Assembly: GCA_001899255.1 (NCBI GenBank)
Contig: MKVX01000018.1
Location: 993,150-1,057,149, forward strand
DNA length: 64,000 nt
From: Rhizobiales bacterium 62-47
GTDB taxonomy: Bacteria > Pseudomonadota > Alphaproteobacteria > Rhizobiales > Xanthobacteraceae
Direction: 5' to 3'
Position numbers and translations under genes: made by a program
The notes under the pieces: model-generated
What the model was told of the DNA's origin: nothing
The model's database searches: none
Seen by the model: only the letters and a program-made list of their open reading frames with translations
In this document: positions 48,153 through 58,024 of the stretch, one piece after another
Position numbering within the stretch: position 1 is the first letter of the stretch
Layout: each line of letters starts with the position of its first letter

Positions 48153-51100
48153 TCGGCCGCAGCCACATGCCGCCGTTCGCCGGGCTCGACCTCTTCGAGT
48201 TGCGGCTCCAGCTTGCGCTTCAGGCGACGATCGATGCGGTCGAGGTAGATGTAGATCACCGGCGTGATGAACAGCGTCAGCAGTTGCGACACCATCAGGC
48301 CGCCGACCACCGCGACACCGAGCGGCTGACGCAACTCGGCGCCAGCGCCGGTGCCGAGCGCAATCGGCAGCGTTCCGAAGATCGCGGCGAAGGTGGTCAT
48401 CATGATCGGGCGGAAGCGCAGCAGCGCCGCTTCGCGGATGGCGTGTTCGGCGGAAAGACCGACACGCCGCCGCTCGATGGCGAAGTCCACCATCATGATG
48501 GCGTTCTTCTTGACGATGCCGACCAGCATGACGATGCCGATCATGGCGATCACCGACAAATCCATCTTGAAGAGCATCAGCGTCAGGATCGCGCCGATAC
48601 CCGCGGATGGCAGGCCGGAGATAATTGTGATCGGGTGGATGAAGCTCTCGTACAGAATGCCGAGAATGACGAAGGCCGCGAAGATCGCCGCGAGGATCAA
48701 GATGCCCTGCCCGCGCAGCGAATCCTGGAACACCTGTGCCGTGCCGGAGAAGCCGGTGACGATGGTGACCGGCAGCCGCGCTTCGCGTTCGATCTCGGTG
48801 ATCTTGTCCACCGCGTAGCCCAGCGAGACGCCCGGCGCGAGATTGAACGAGATCGTCACCGCAGGCTGTTGGCCCTGGTGATTGATCTGCAGCGGTCCGA
48901 CCGAGGGCACCATGCGCGCCACGGCGTCGAGCGGAATGGTGCGGCCATTGGAGGTCTTCACATAAAGTTTCGAGAGATCGGCCGGGTCGATGCGAAACTC
49001 CGGCTTGGCCTCCATGATGATCTTGTAGTCGTTGGACGGCATGTAGATGGTGCCGACCTGCCGCGTGCCGTAGGCGTTGAACAGTTCGTTGCGGATCTGG
49101 CCGACGCTGATGCCGAATACCGCCGCCTTCTCGCGATCCACCTCGACGGTAAGCTGCGGGTTCTTGATATAGAGGTCGGTGGTGACGTCGAGCAGCCCCG
49201 GCACCTGCGCCATCTTCTCGCGGATCTGCGGCGCGAGCCGATACAACGTCTCGTCGTCGCCGCTCTGCAGCACATACTGATACTGGCTTTTCGAGATGCG
49301 GCCGCCGATGTTGAGATTCTGGATACTCTGGAAGAACGCCTGCAGGCCGGGGACCTGCAATGCGGTCCGGCGCATGCGGCCGATCACCGTCAGCACATCG
49401 TCGCGCTCGTGCTTCGGCTTCAGCGAAATGAAGAAGCGGCCGTAGTTGGTGGTGGCATTCGGACCGCCGGATCCGACCGTGCTGTTGATGTATTCCACCG
49501 CCGGATCGGCCTGCAGCAGCGCCGCCAATGCCTGCTGTCGTTGCGCCATCGCCTCGTAGGAGGTGTCAGTCGCGGCCTCGGTCACGCCGATCAGGAAGCC
49601 GGTGTCTTCCTGCGGGAAGAACCCCTTGGGAACGACATAGTAGAGCGCGATGGTGCCGACGAGCGTCAGCAGCGTCACCACCAGCATCACCGACTTGAAC
49701 GCCAGCACGCGGTCCAGCGCCCACTCATAGGCGCGAAGCCAGCTGGCGAACATCGCCTCGAACCCGCGCAGGATGAAGTTCGGCCGCTTCTCGTGATCGT
49801 GCGCGCGCAGCACGCGGGCGCACAGCATCGGCGTCAAGGTCAGCGACACAAAACCTGACACCAGAATCGCCACCGCCACCGTCACCGCGAATTCGCGGAA
49901 CACCCGGCCGACGATGCCGCCCATCAGCAGCACCGGGATGAACACCGCAATCAGCGAGAAGGTGATCGAGATGATGGTGAAGCCGATCTCGCGCGCGCCC
50001 TTCAGCGCCGCCTCGAACGGCCGCATCCCCTCCTCGATGTGACGCATGATGTTTTCGAGCATGACGATGGCGTCGTCGACGACGAAGCCCACCGACAGCG
50101 TCAATGCCAGCAGCGTCATGTTGTTGATCGAGAAATCGAACAGGTACATCACCGCGCAGGTACCGACCAGCGAGATCGGCACCGCCAGCGCCGGAATGAA
50201 CGTCGCCGAAGCCGAGCGCAGGAACAGGAAGATCACCAGGATGACCAGCGCCACGGCGATCAACAGCGTCTCTTCGACGTCCGCGACCGCCTGACGGATC
50301 GAGATCGAGCGATCCATCATCACATCGACCGAGACCGAGGGCGGAATTTGCGCGCGCAACGCCGGCAGCTTGGCGCGCACGCCGTCCACCACTTCGACCA
50401 GATTGGCGTCGGGCTGCTTCTGGATCGCCAGCACGATGGACCGTTTGCCGTTGAGCCAGGTCGCGATCTTGTCGTTCTCGACGCTGTCGTAGATCGCGGC
50501 GACCTCGTTGAGCTTGACCGGCGCTCCGTTGCGCCACGCGACGATGACCTTGCTGTATTCGGCCGCCCTCGGCATCTGGCCGGACGCCACCAAGGCGACG
50601 TCCTGCTTGGGACCGTTCAGGGTTCCGACCGGCGTGCTGGAATTGGCGTTGCTGACCGCCATGCGCACGTCATCCAGCGTCAAGCCGCGCGCCGCCGCGG
50701 CCTGCGGATCGACCTGGACGCGGACGGCAAACTTCTGGCTGCCGTAGATCAACACCTGCGCCACGCCCGGAATTTGCGACAGCGTCTGGCCGACGGTGAT
50801 TTCGCCGTACTCGTTGACGGCCGAGAGCGGCAGCGTATCCGACGACAGCGACAGATAGATCACCGGATAGTCCGCCGGATTGACCTTGCGGAAGCTCGGC
50901 GGAATCGTCATTTCGATCGGCAACCGCCGCTGCGCAATGGTCAGCGCCGTCTGCACGTCGAGCGAGGCCGCGTCGATGTTGCGGTTGAGGTCGAACTGGA
51001 TCGTGATCGTCGATTGCCCCTGCGACGATTGCGACGACATCGACGAGATGCCGGCAATGGTCGACAGTTGCCGCTCGATAATGCCGGCCACCGAAGCCGC

Positions 51101-51277
51101 CATGGTTTCAGCGCTGGCGCCCGGCAGAGTTGCCGTCACAGCGATGGTCGGGAAGTCCACTTTCGGCAGCGCCGAGACCGGCAGCAGGCGGAAACCGAAG
51201 ATACCGAACGCGATGATCGACGCCGTCAGCAGCGTCGTTAGAACCGGGCGGCGGATACAGAGCTCGGAGAGCGTCAT
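48149..51277 (-). CDS. RND efflux transporter, MdtB/MdtC/MuxC type
   Basis: A 1042-residue inner-membrane proton-driven pump of the hydrophobe/amphiphile RND family. It has the usual duplicated layout: helix 1 (residues 10-30), a large periplasmic loop (about 35-330), helices 2-6, helix 7 near 530, a second loop to about 860, and helices 8-12. The proton-relay Asp pair lies in LSVGFVVDDAIVMLEN near residue 400. The opening VSALPKVDFPTIAVTATLPGASAE is typical of MdtB/C. Only one pump subunit gene is present; no outer-membrane channel gene is found, so a TolC-type partner must be encoded elsewhere. Confidence 0.93.
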   Translation of the reverse strand: MTLSELCIRRPVLTTLLTASIIAFGIFGFRLLPVSALPKVDFPTIAVTATLPGASAETMAASVAGIIERQLSTIAGISSMSSQSSQGQSTITIQFDLNRNIDAASLDVQTALTIAQRRLPIEMTIPPSFRKVNPADYPVIYLSLSSDTLPLSAVNEYGEITVGQTLSQIPGVAQVLIYGSQKFAVRVQVDPQAAAARGLTLDDVRMAVSNANSSTPVGTLNGPKQDVALVASGQMPRAAEYSKVIVAWRNGAPVKLNEVAAIYDSVENDKIATWLNGKRSIVLAIQKQPDANLVEVVDGVRAKLPALRAQIPPSVSVDVMMDRSISIRQAVADVEETLLIAVALVILVIFLFLRSASATFIPALAVPISLVGTCAVMYLFDFSINNMTLLALTLSVGFVVDDAIVMLENIMRHIEEGMRPFEAALKGAREIGFTIISITFSLIAVFIPVLLMGGIVGRVFREFAVTVAVAILVSGFVSLTLTPMLCARVLRAHDHEKRPNFILRGFEAMFASWLRAYEWALDRVLAFKSVMLVVTLLTLVGTIALYYVVPKGFFPQEDTGFLIGVTEAATDTSYEAMAQRQQALAALLQADPAVEYINSTVGSGGPNATTNYGRFFISLKPKHERDDVLTVIGRMRRTALQVPGLQAFFQSIQNLNIGGRISKSQYQYVLQSGDDETLYRLAPQIREKMAQVPGLLDVTTDLYIKNPQLTVEVDREKAAVFGISVGQIRNELFNAYGTRQVGTIYMPSNDYKIIMEAKPEFRIDPADLSKLYVKTSNGRTIPLDAVARMVPSVGPLQINHQGQQPAVTISFNLAPGVSLGYAVDKITEIEREARLPVTIVTGFSGTAQVFQDSLRGQGILILAAIFAAFVILGILYESFIHPITIISGLPSAGIGAILTLMLFKMDLSVIAMIGIVMLVGIVKKNAIMMVDFAIERRRVGLSAEHAIREAALLRFRPIMMTTFAAIFGTLPIALGTGAGAELRQPLGVAVVGGLMVSQLLTLFITPVIYIYLDRIDRRLKRKLEPQLEEVEPGERRHVAAAE

Positions 51278-51280
51278 CCG

Positions 51281-52411
51281 TCAGGCTCCCGCCTTGCGTT
51301 CGCGCGGCCGCACCAGCGTGCCGTCCGACAGCAACAACTGCCCCTCGGTTACGACATTCTCGTCGCCATTGAGTCCGGATTCCAGCACCGAACTGCCTTC
51401 GGAGGTCCGTGCCACCTTCACCGGCTGCACTTTAGCCTTGCCGCCGTCGACGACGAAGACGAAGTCGCCGTTCTGGCTGCGCTGCACTGCTGCCGACGGC
51501 ACGACAACCGCATCCTCGGTGCGGACGATAAGCCGCGTATTGACCAGCGTGCCCGGCCACAACACCTCGCTGGCATTGTCCATGATGGCGCGCACGATCA
51601 CCATTCCGGTGGTCGCATCCACGGTGTTCTCAACGAAGGCCACCTTGCCGGTCTCGCTGGCCTCGCTGCCGGGAACCTTCGCAATCACCTTGGTCGTACC
51701 GTTTGCCATCGACACGCGCAGATCGTTGAGAACCCCCTGCGGAACGGCAAACGCGACGTAGGTCGGCGCCATCTGGTTGATGGTGGCCAGCGGTGCGATA
51801 TCGGCCGGGCGCACAAAATTGCCGATCTTGACGTTGGCGGCGCTGATGCGTCCGTCGAACGGGGCGCGAACGAGCGTATAGCTCTTCTGGACCTTGAGAT
51901 TGTCGAGCGCGGCCTGATCGGCCTTGATCGTTCCGATCAGGATATCGGCCTGCGTTCGCGCGTTATCGAGGCTGACCTGCGTGGTCGCGCCCTTGCCGAT
52001 CAATTCGCTGAAACGGTTGACGTCACGCTGCGCGCCCGCGAGCTGGGCCTGATCCCGCGCCAGCGCGCCCTCGGCCTGCTCGATCTGGGCATCGATCTGG
52101 CGTGCATCCAGCGTGAACAGCAGATCACCTTCCTTGACCCGCGCGCCGTCGTCGAAATGCACGCCGATAATCGTGGTCTCGATGCGCGATTTGAGCGCCA
52201 CGCTGGAAATCGGCGTCACGGCGCCGATGGCGGAAACATCGACCGGAACCCGCTGGCGCACGGCCTTGGCCACTTCGACCGAAACCGTCCGCGGCGGTGG
52301 CGCCGCCTTGGCTCCGGTGTTGCGGCCCAGCCAAGTGTCCTTGGTCTGGTAGCCCACCACTCCGACGACACCCAGCACGAGCGCCGCGACAAATAGTTTG
52401 CGCATGTTCAT
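51281..52411 (-). CDS. RND efflux periplasmic adaptor (membrane fusion protein)
   Basis: A 376-residue adaptor linking the RND pump to an outer-membrane channel. An N-terminal helix (residues 4-22) anchors it; there is no lipobox. The barrel-sandwich/lipoyl half-motif (VGVHFDDGARVKEGDLLFTLD) is near residues 75-96, followed by a coiled-coil hairpin rich in Gln and Ala (about 95-165), the second half-motif VRAPFDGRISAANVKIGN, and a beta-barrel. It ends 3 bases before the pump gene. A start at 52405 is also possible. It is divergent from xth. Confidence 0.93.
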   Translation of the reverse strand: MNMRKLFVAALVLGVVGVVGYQTKDTWLGRNTGAKAAPPPRTVSVEVAKAVRQRVPVDVSAIGAVTPISSVALKSRIETTIIGVHFDDGARVKEGDLLFTLDARQIDAQIEQAEGALARDQAQLAGAQRDVNRFSELIGKGATTQVSLDNARTQADILIGTIKADQAALDNLKVQKSYTLVRAPFDGRISAANVKIGNFVRPADIAPLATINQMAPTYVAFAVPQGVLNDLRVSMANGTTKVIAKVPGSEASETGKVAFVENTVDATTGMVIVRAIMDNASEVLWPGTLVNTRLIVRTEDAVVVPSAAVQRSQNGDFVFVVDGGKAKVQPVKVARTSEGSSVLESGLNGDENVVTEGQLLLSDGTLVRPRERKAGA

Positions 52412-52572
52412 AAACAGCTCACGTCAACAGGTCCGCGAGGATCGTGACGGCACGGTGTTTCCAACCGGGACAGCGACTTTTCTCGCCTTATTGGAATGGC
52501 TTACCACAGCCGGCCGGTTCATGGTATGCGGCAGGATCGATTTTAACTCGTTCGTGACCGGAAAACCTCGCC

Positions 52573-53364
52573 ATGCGCATCGCCACCTGGAACGTCAATT
52601 CGGTGCGGCAGCGGCTCGACCACCTGCTGACCTGGCTGCGCGACACCTCGCCGGACATCGCCTGCCTGCAGGAGATCAAATGCGTCGACGAAGCCTTCCC
52701 GCGCGAGGCCATCGAGGCGCTCGGCTACAATGTCGTCACCCACGGGCAGAAGACATTCAACGGTGTGGCGTTGCTGTCGCGGCTGCCGCTCGACGAGGCT
52801 ACGCCGCGACTGGCCGGCGACCCCGAGGATACCCATGCCCGCTTCATCGAGGGCGTCGTCTCGCTGAAGCGTGGGGTGCTGCGTGTGGCCTGCCTCTATC
52901 TGCCTAACGGCAACCCGCCCAACACGGAGAAATATCCATACAAACTCAATTGGATGTCACGACTTTTTGACTATTCGAAAGAACGGCTTCAGGCCGAAGA
53001 GCCGCTCATCCTGGCGGGCGATTTCAACGTCATCCCGGCGGCTCGCGATGTCCATAATCCCGAGGCTTGGGTGGATGATGCGTTGTTCCGTGCGGAGACG
53101 CGCGAGCGATTTCAGGCTTTGCTCGACCTCGGCCTGACCGACGCTTTGCGCGCCACCACCGATGCACCCGGCCAATATACGTTCTGGGACTATCAGGCCG
53201 GCGCCTGGCAGAAGAACCACGGGCTGCGCATCGACCACCTGCTGCTATCCCCGCAGGCCAGCGATCGCCTCCGAAGCGTGGGAATCGATAAGCACGTCCG
53301 CGCGTGGGAGAAGCCATCCGACCACGTTCCGATCTGGGTCGATCTGGATCTCGAGGCGGCCTGA
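52573..53364 (+). CDS. xth: Exodeoxyribonuclease III
   Basis: Xth-type AP endonuclease and 3'-5' exonuclease of 263 residues, used in base excision repair. Catalytic motifs: MRIATWNVNS at the N-terminus, LQEIKC with the metal Glu near residue 36, LAGDFNVIP with Asp/Asn near 147-149, HGLRIDHLLLS near 217 and the closing SDHVPI with the general-base His. Length is standard. It starts 161 bases from the divergent efflux adaptor gene and is followed by a large repeat block. Confidence 0.95.
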   Translation: MRIATWNVNSVRQRLDHLLTWLRDTSPDIACLQEIKCVDEAFPREAIEALGYNVVTHGQKTFNGVALLSRLPLDEATPRLAGDPEDTHARFIEGVVSLKRGVLRVACLYLPNGNPPNTEKYPYKLNWMSRLFDYSKERLQAEEPLILAGDFNVIPAARDVHNPEAWVDDALFRAETRERFQALLDLGLTDALRATTDAPGQYTFWDYQAGAWQKNHGLRIDHLLLSPQASDRLRSVGIDKHVRAWEKPSDHVPIWVDLDLEAA

Positions 53365-53370
53365 ACGCTC

Positions 53371-53639
53371 GTCATTGCGAGGAGCGAAAGCGACGTCTGC
53401 CAGCAGGAATACTGGCGATATTGAAACATCCGCGACACTGCGTATGGGTCCCTGCCTGCGCAGGGACGACTCGTGGCGGGTTAACGGGACGTCATAACGG
53501 CTTCAGCGAGTCGGGGGCCGTCATCCCGAGGTGCGAGCCGCTTGCGGCGAGCCTCGAAGGATGACCTGCTTGTCAAGAGGATAAAAGGGTCGTCGCCCTT
53601 CGAGGGCGTCGCGACGCTCCGCCACCTCAGGGTGACGGC
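53371..53639. repeat. Mosaic of palindromic repeat units
   Basis: Opens with GTCATTGCGAGGAGCGAAAGCGACG, then GTCCCTGCCTGCGCAGGGACGAC, then GTCATCCCGAGGTGCGAGCC...GCGAGCCTCGAAGGATGACC, and closes with CTCCGCCACCTCAGGGTGACGG. These are the same unit types found at 15970, 31507 and 37221. It fills the gap between convergent xth and the Sel1-repeat gene. Confidence 0.75.
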
Positions 53640-53653
53640 ACGCTATACTCGCC

Positions 53654-54484
53654 TCAGTCCTTGCGGCCTTGCACCCAGTGCTCGAGCATCTGCAGCGCCA
53701 TGGCGCGGTCGTCCTCGGACGCCTTGGCAATGGCCTTATTGTAACTGTCCTTGATCCAGGTTTCGTCCGGACCGGCGCTGTCCCGCGCCAGAGTCAGCCA
53801 CATCAGCCCGCGCGCGGCCTGGCGCGGAAGGTGTTCGCCGTTGAACAGCATCTGGCCGAGCAGCGCCTGTGCTTCGTGCTGACCCTTCTGGGCAGCAAGC
53901 CCAAGCCAGCGCGTGCCGTAGCGCGGATCGCGCGGCGTCCCGATGCCATCGAGGTAGAGCCGCGCCAGATCGTATTGAGCATCGGCATTTCCGAAATACG
54001 AGGCGGCGTACGAGAACATCTCCCGCGCCCGCTCCGCATCGATCTTGACCTTGGAGTTCGGAATGCCGGCCAGGTAGTAGCGACCAAGCGCGACGAAGGC
54101 GTTGGCCACCACCGCCGCTTGCGGCGCCGACGGGCTATCCTCGGCGTGGGCATTGGCGATGCGGCTGAAATATTCGAACGCGCGCAGATCGTTCTGGGCC
54201 ACGCCGTCGCCCTGGGCGTACATGCGGCCGAGCTTCCACTGCGCGATCGGATGGCCATCCTCGGCGGCATACTGCAAGGCGCTCAGCGACGTGGTCGACG
54301 GCACAGCCTTGCGCAGCGCGCCTGCCGCCGCTCCCGCAGCCGCCGGTGCGGCCGCCACCGGCAACGCCGGTTCCTTGCCCACAGTGGTGCCCTCGAAGGC
54401 GAACGCCGGGGCGCTCGCCAACGCGAAGCCAACACTCAATGCAACAACGATATGCTCAAATGTCCGCATAACACTGTTTCTCAT
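53654..54484 (-). CDS. Exported Sel1-repeat protein, ExoR-like
   Basis: A 276-residue periplasmic protein with a signal peptide (cleavage near APAFAFEGT, about residue 30) and Sel1/TPR-like repeats: [42 protein letters not shown] and [15 protein letters not shown]. The layout and wording resemble ExoR of Sinorhizobium, the periplasmic inhibitor of the ExoS-ChvI two-component system controlling exopolysaccharide; orthology is inferred. The start overlaps the end of ilvD by about 29 bases (or 14 if ATG 54469 is used), which suggests coupling to ilvD. Confidence 0.8.
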   Translation of the reverse strand: MRNSVMRTFEHIVVALSVGFALASAPAFAFEGTTVGKEPALPVAAAPAAAGAAAGALRKAVPSTTSLSALQYAAEDGHPIAQWKLGRMYAQGDGVAQNDLRAFEYFSRIANAHAEDSPSAPQAAVVANAFVALGRYYLAGIPNSKVKIDAERAREMFSYAASYFGNADAQYDLARLYLDGIGTPRDPRYGTRWLGLAAQKGQHEAQALLGQMLFNGEHLPRQAARGLMWLTLARDSAGPDETWIKDSYNKAIAKASEDDRAMALQMLEHWVQGRKD

Positions 54485-56189
54485 GCGCGCCACCCGGATG
54501 GGTCACTGCGCCACCAATCGCCGGCCCAACCTGCTGGGCGTATTTCCACAGCGCGCCCGAGCGGTAATCGCTCTCGCGCGGCTTCCAATCCTTCTTGCGC
54601 GCGGCCAACTCGGCGTCCGACAATTTGACGTTGAGCGTGCCAATGTTCGCATCGATTTCGATGAGGTCGCCGTCGCGCAGCAGCGCGATGGGTCCGCCGA
54701 TCGCCGCCTCCGGCCCGACGTGGCCGATGCAGAAACCGCGCGTCGCACCCGAAAAGCGTCCATCGGTGATGAGGGCCACCTTGCCGCCCATGCCCTGGCC
54801 GTAAAGCGCCGCCGTGGTTGCCAGCATCTCGCGCATGCCGGGACCACCGCGCGGACCCTCGTAGCGGATGACCAGAACCTCGCCTTCCTTGTAGGTCCGC
54901 TTTTGCACGGCCTCGAAAGCGTCCTCCTCGCGATCGAAACATCGCGCGGGGCCGGAAAACTTCAACTCGGACATACCTGCGACCTTCACGATCGCACCCT
55001 CCGGCGCCAGGTTACCCTTCAAGCCCACAACACCGCCGGTGACGGTGATCGGCTTGTCGGCAGAACGAACCACATCCTGATTGGCGTTCCATTTTACGCT
55101 CTTCAGGTTTTCCGCGATGGTCCGCCCAGTCACCGTGAGGCAGTCGCCGTGGAGGTAGCCGTGATCGAGCAAAGTCTTCATCAGCAGTGGTATGCCGCCA
55201 ACTTCAAACATGTCTTTGGCGACATAACGGCCACCCGGCTTCAAATCCGCGACATAAGGTGTCTTTTTGAAGATTTCGGCCACGTCGAATAAGTCGAACT
55301 TGATGCCGCACTCGTGAGCGATCGCCGGCAGATGCAGGGCGGCATTGGTCGATCCGCCGGACGCCGCTACCACCGCCGCCGCATTTTCCAGCGCCTTGCG
55401 GGTCACGATGTCGCGCGGCCGGATATTGGCGGCGATCAGGTCCATCACCTTCTCGCCGGCGGCCATGCAGAACGAATCCCGGATCTCGTAGGGAGCCGGA
55501 GCGCCGGCCGAGTACGGCAGCGCCAGCCCGATGGCCTCGGAGACCGTCGCCATGGTGTTGGCGGTGAACTGGGCGCCGCAAGCGCCGGCCGACGGACAGG
55601 CCACCCGCTCGATCTCGTCAAGGTCGGCGTCGGAAAACTCGCCGGTGGAATGCTTGCCGACCGCTTCGAACATGTCCTGCACGGTGACCGGCTGGCCGCG
55701 GAAATTACCCGGCAGGATCGACCCGCCGTAAATGAAGATCGACGGCACGTTGAGCCGGACCATGGCCATCATCATGCCCGGCAGCGACTTGTCGCACCCC
55801 GCCAGCCCGACCAGCGCATCGTAGGAGTGGCCGCGAATGGTCAGTTCGACCGAATCGGCGATGGCCTCGCGCGACGGAAGCGACGAACGCATGCCGTCGT
55901 GGCCCATGGCGATGCCGTCGGTGACGGTGATGGTGCAGAATTCGCGCGGCGTGCCGCCTGCCGAGGCGACGCCCTTCTTCACCGCCTGCGCCTGGCGCAT
56001 CAGCGAGATATTGCAGGGGGCGGCCTCATTCCAGCAGGACGCAACGCCGACAAACGGTTGGTGGATCTGGGCTGTCGTCAGGCCCATGGCATAGAGGTAG
56101 GAACGATGCGGCGCGCGCTCCGGGCCTTCCGTCACATGGCGGCTCGGCAGTCTCGATTTGATATTTGTCTTGTTGGTCTTGGCGTCCAT
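54456..56189 (-). CDS. ilvD: Dihydroxy-acid dehydratase
   Basis: IlvD dehydrates dihydroxy acids to 2-oxo acids in valine, leucine and isoleucine synthesis, using an Fe-S cluster. The 577-residue protein carries the cluster cysteines Cys59 (WNEAAPC), Cys132 (GCDKSLPG) and Cys204 (CPSAGACG). The start at 56189 (MDAKTNKTN) is chosen because a longer frame extends through a repeat region without protein character. Its C-terminus overlaps the ExoR-like gene. No other branched-chain synthesis gene lies in the window. Confidence 0.95.
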   Translation of the reverse strand: MDAKTNKTNIKSRLPSRHVTEGPERAPHRSYLYAMGLTTAQIHQPFVGVASCWNEAAPCNISLMRQAQAVKKGVASAGGTPREFCTITVTDGIAMGHDGMRSSLPSREAIADSVELTIRGHSYDALVGLAGCDKSLPGMMMAMVRLNVPSIFIYGGSILPGNFRGQPVTVQDMFEAVGKHSTGEFSDADLDEIERVACPSAGACGAQFTANTMATVSEAIGLALPYSAGAPAPYEIRDSFCMAAGEKVMDLIAANIRPRDIVTRKALENAAAVVAASGGSTNAALHLPAIAHECGIKFDLFDVAEIFKKTPYVADLKPGGRYVAKDMFEVGGIPLLMKTLLDHGYLHGDCLTVTGRTIAENLKSVKWNANQDVVRSADKPITVTGGVVGLKGNLAPEGAIVKVAGMSELKFSGPARCFDREEDAFEAVQKRTYKEGEVLVIRYEGPRGGPGMREMLATTAALYGQGMGGKVALITDGRFSGATRGFCIGHVGPEAAIGGPIALLRDGDLIEIDANIGTLNVKLSDAELAARKKDWKPRESDYRSGALWKYAQQVGPAIGGAVTHPGGAHEKQCYADI

Positions 56190-56470
56190 CGCGAACCTGC
56201 GTCCCGGCTCCCTCCCGACATCGTCGGTCCTGCGACGGACCGGGATGTGGATCATTCCTGCAAGCCTTGGCCCAGACGTGGCTTCCGGCGTGCGTAGAAT
56301 GATTACAGAGAGGCGTGTGGCCAAATAGCGGCGCGCGCAAGTGCTGCCTGTGCGGAAGGTTAAATGTTCAAGCACTGTTGCGGCCAGGCAACATTCGTTG
56401 CACGCCGGCAACCATCGCGGAGGGGCTGAGGAAGGTTGGCGCGAAGGCGGTTCTCCGCCAAACAGGCTGG
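56190..56470. other. ilvD upstream region
   Basis: About 280 bases between ilvD and the repeat at 56471. No gene is recognised; the ilvD frame stays open here but reads as low-quality protein. Presumably holds the ilvD promoter. I see no leader-peptide attenuator with runs of Leu, Ile or Val codons. Confidence 0.4.
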
Positions 56471-56579
56471 CGTCATTCCGGGACGCGAGCCCTCTGCGAG
56501 CGGGCCCGGAATCCATAACCACCGCCGGGCGTATGGATTCCGGGCCTGCGCCTGAAGACGGCGCATCCCGGAACGACGG
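56471..56579. repeat. GTCATTCCGGGAC-type palindromic repeat
   Basis: Begins GTCATTCCGGGACGCGAGCC and ends CGCATCCCGGAACGACGG; the inner pair is CCGGAATCCATAACCACCG and TATGGATTCCGGGCC. It is a close copy of the element at 18336 with several substitutions. It lies between ilvD and lpdA. Confidence 0.8.
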
Positions 56580-56605
56580 CTCCCGTTAGAGCAGAAGCCG
56601 AAGGC

Positions 56606-58024
56606 CTAGACGTTCAGCACCCGCCCGTAGGCGTCCAGCACCGCTTCCTTCATCATTTCCGACAGCGTCGGATGCGGGAAGACAGTGTGCATCAGCTCTT
56701 CCTCGGTGGTCTCGAGGTTCATCGCCACCACGTAGCCCTGAATCAGTTCGGTGACTTCCGCGCCGATCATGTGGGCGCCGAGCAGTTGCCCGGTCTTCTT
56801 GTCGAAGATCACCTTGATCAGGCCCTGATCCTCGCCAAGCGCAATGGCCTTGCCATTGCCGACGAAGGGGAAGCGCCCGACGCGGACATCGCGGCCCTGC
56901 TCCTTGGCCTTGGCTTCGGTCAGGCCGACCGATGCGATCTGCGGCTGGCAATAGGTGCAGCCCGGAATCAGGTTCTTGTCCATGGCATGCGGATGCAGGC
57001 CCTTGATCGCCTCGACGCAGATCACGCCTTCATGCTCGGCCTTGTGCGCCAGCATCGGCGGACCGGCGACGTCGCCTATGGCATAGATGCCCGGCACGTT
57101 GGTCTTGCCGTAGCCGTCGATCACCACGCAGCCGCGGTCGGTCTTGACGCCGAACTTCTCCAGCCCGAGCCCTTCGATGTTGCCGACGACGCCGACGGCC
57201 GAAATGACGCGATCGAACTCCGCCGTGAACGGCTTTTTGCCGTCGTCGATGGTGGCGACGACGCTGTCGGCCTTCTTGTCCAGCTTGGTGACCTTGGTCG
57301 AGGTCATGATCTTGAGGCCGAGCTTCTCGAACCGCTTGCGGGCGAGACCGGCAATTTCGGCGTCCTCGACCGGCAGGATTTGCGGCAGCACCTCGACCAC
57401 GGTGACGTCGGCGCCCATAGCGTGGAAGAACGACGCGAACTCGATGCCGATGGCGCCGGAGCCGACCACCAGCAACGACTTCGGCATCTTGTCCGGCACC
57501 ATCGCCTCGAAGTAGGTCCACACCAGCTTCCTGTCCGGCTCCAGTCCCGGCAGCACGCGCGGCCGCGCGCCGGTGGCAAGGATGATGTGCTTGGCCTGAT
57601 AGGTCCCCTCGCCTTGCGTACCCTTCGGCGCTTCGACGGCGGACTTCTTCACCGTGATCTTGCCGGGCGCGTCGATCGACGCTTCGCCCCAGATCACCGT
57701 GACCTTGTTCTTCTTCATCAGGAAGCCGACGCCGTCGTTGAGGCGCTTGGAGACGCCGCGCGAACGCTGCACCACCGCCTTCGGATCGAAGCTCACCTTC
57801 TCCGCAGACAAGCCGTAATCCTTGGCGTGCTGCATGTAGTGATAGATTTCCGCCGAGCGCAGCAGCGCCTTGGTCGGAATGCAGCCCCAGTTCAGACAGA
57901 TGCCGCCGAGATACTGCTTCTCGACAATCGCAACCTTGAAGCCGAGCTGCGCCGCGCGGATCGCGGTGACGTAACCGCCCGGACCGGAGCCGATGATGAT
58001 GACGTCGAAGGAAGTATCAGCCAC
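56606..58024 (-). CDS. lpdA: Dihydrolipoyl dehydrogenase (PDH E3)
   Basis: E3 component reoxidising dihydrolipoamide on PDH with NAD+. The 472-residue flavoprotein has the FAD site IIIGSGPGGYVTAIRAAQLG (10-29), the redox disulphide CLNWGC (Cys43 and Cys48), an NAD-binding VVGSGAIGIEFASFF near residue 190 and the C-terminal HPTLSEMMKEAV with its catalytic His. The start is GTG at 58024, immediately before which pdhC ends with no spacer. It is the last gene of pdhA-pdhB-pdhC-lpdA. Confidence 0.96.
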   Translation of the reverse strand: MADTSFDVIIIGSGPGGYVTAIRAAQLGFKVAIVEKQYLGGICLNWGCIPTKALLRSAEIYHYMQHAKDYGLSAEKVSFDPKAVVQRSRGVSKRLNDGVGFLMKKNKVTVIWGEASIDAPGKITVKKSAVEAPKGTQGEGTYQAKHIILATGARPRVLPGLEPDRKLVWTYFEAMVPDKMPKSLLVVGSGAIGIEFASFFHAMGADVTVVEVLPQILPVEDAEIAGLARKRFEKLGLKIMTSTKVTKLDKKADSVVATIDDGKKPFTAEFDRVISAVGVVGNIEGLGLEKFGVKTDRGCVVIDGYGKTNVPGIYAIGDVAGPPMLAHKAEHEGVICVEAIKGLHPHAMDKNLIPGCTYCQPQIASVGLTEAKAKEQGRDVRVGRFPFVGNGKAIALGEDQGLIKVIFDKKTGQLLGAHMIGAEVTELIQGYVVAMNLETTEEELMHTVFPHPTLSEMMKEAVLDAYGRVLNV

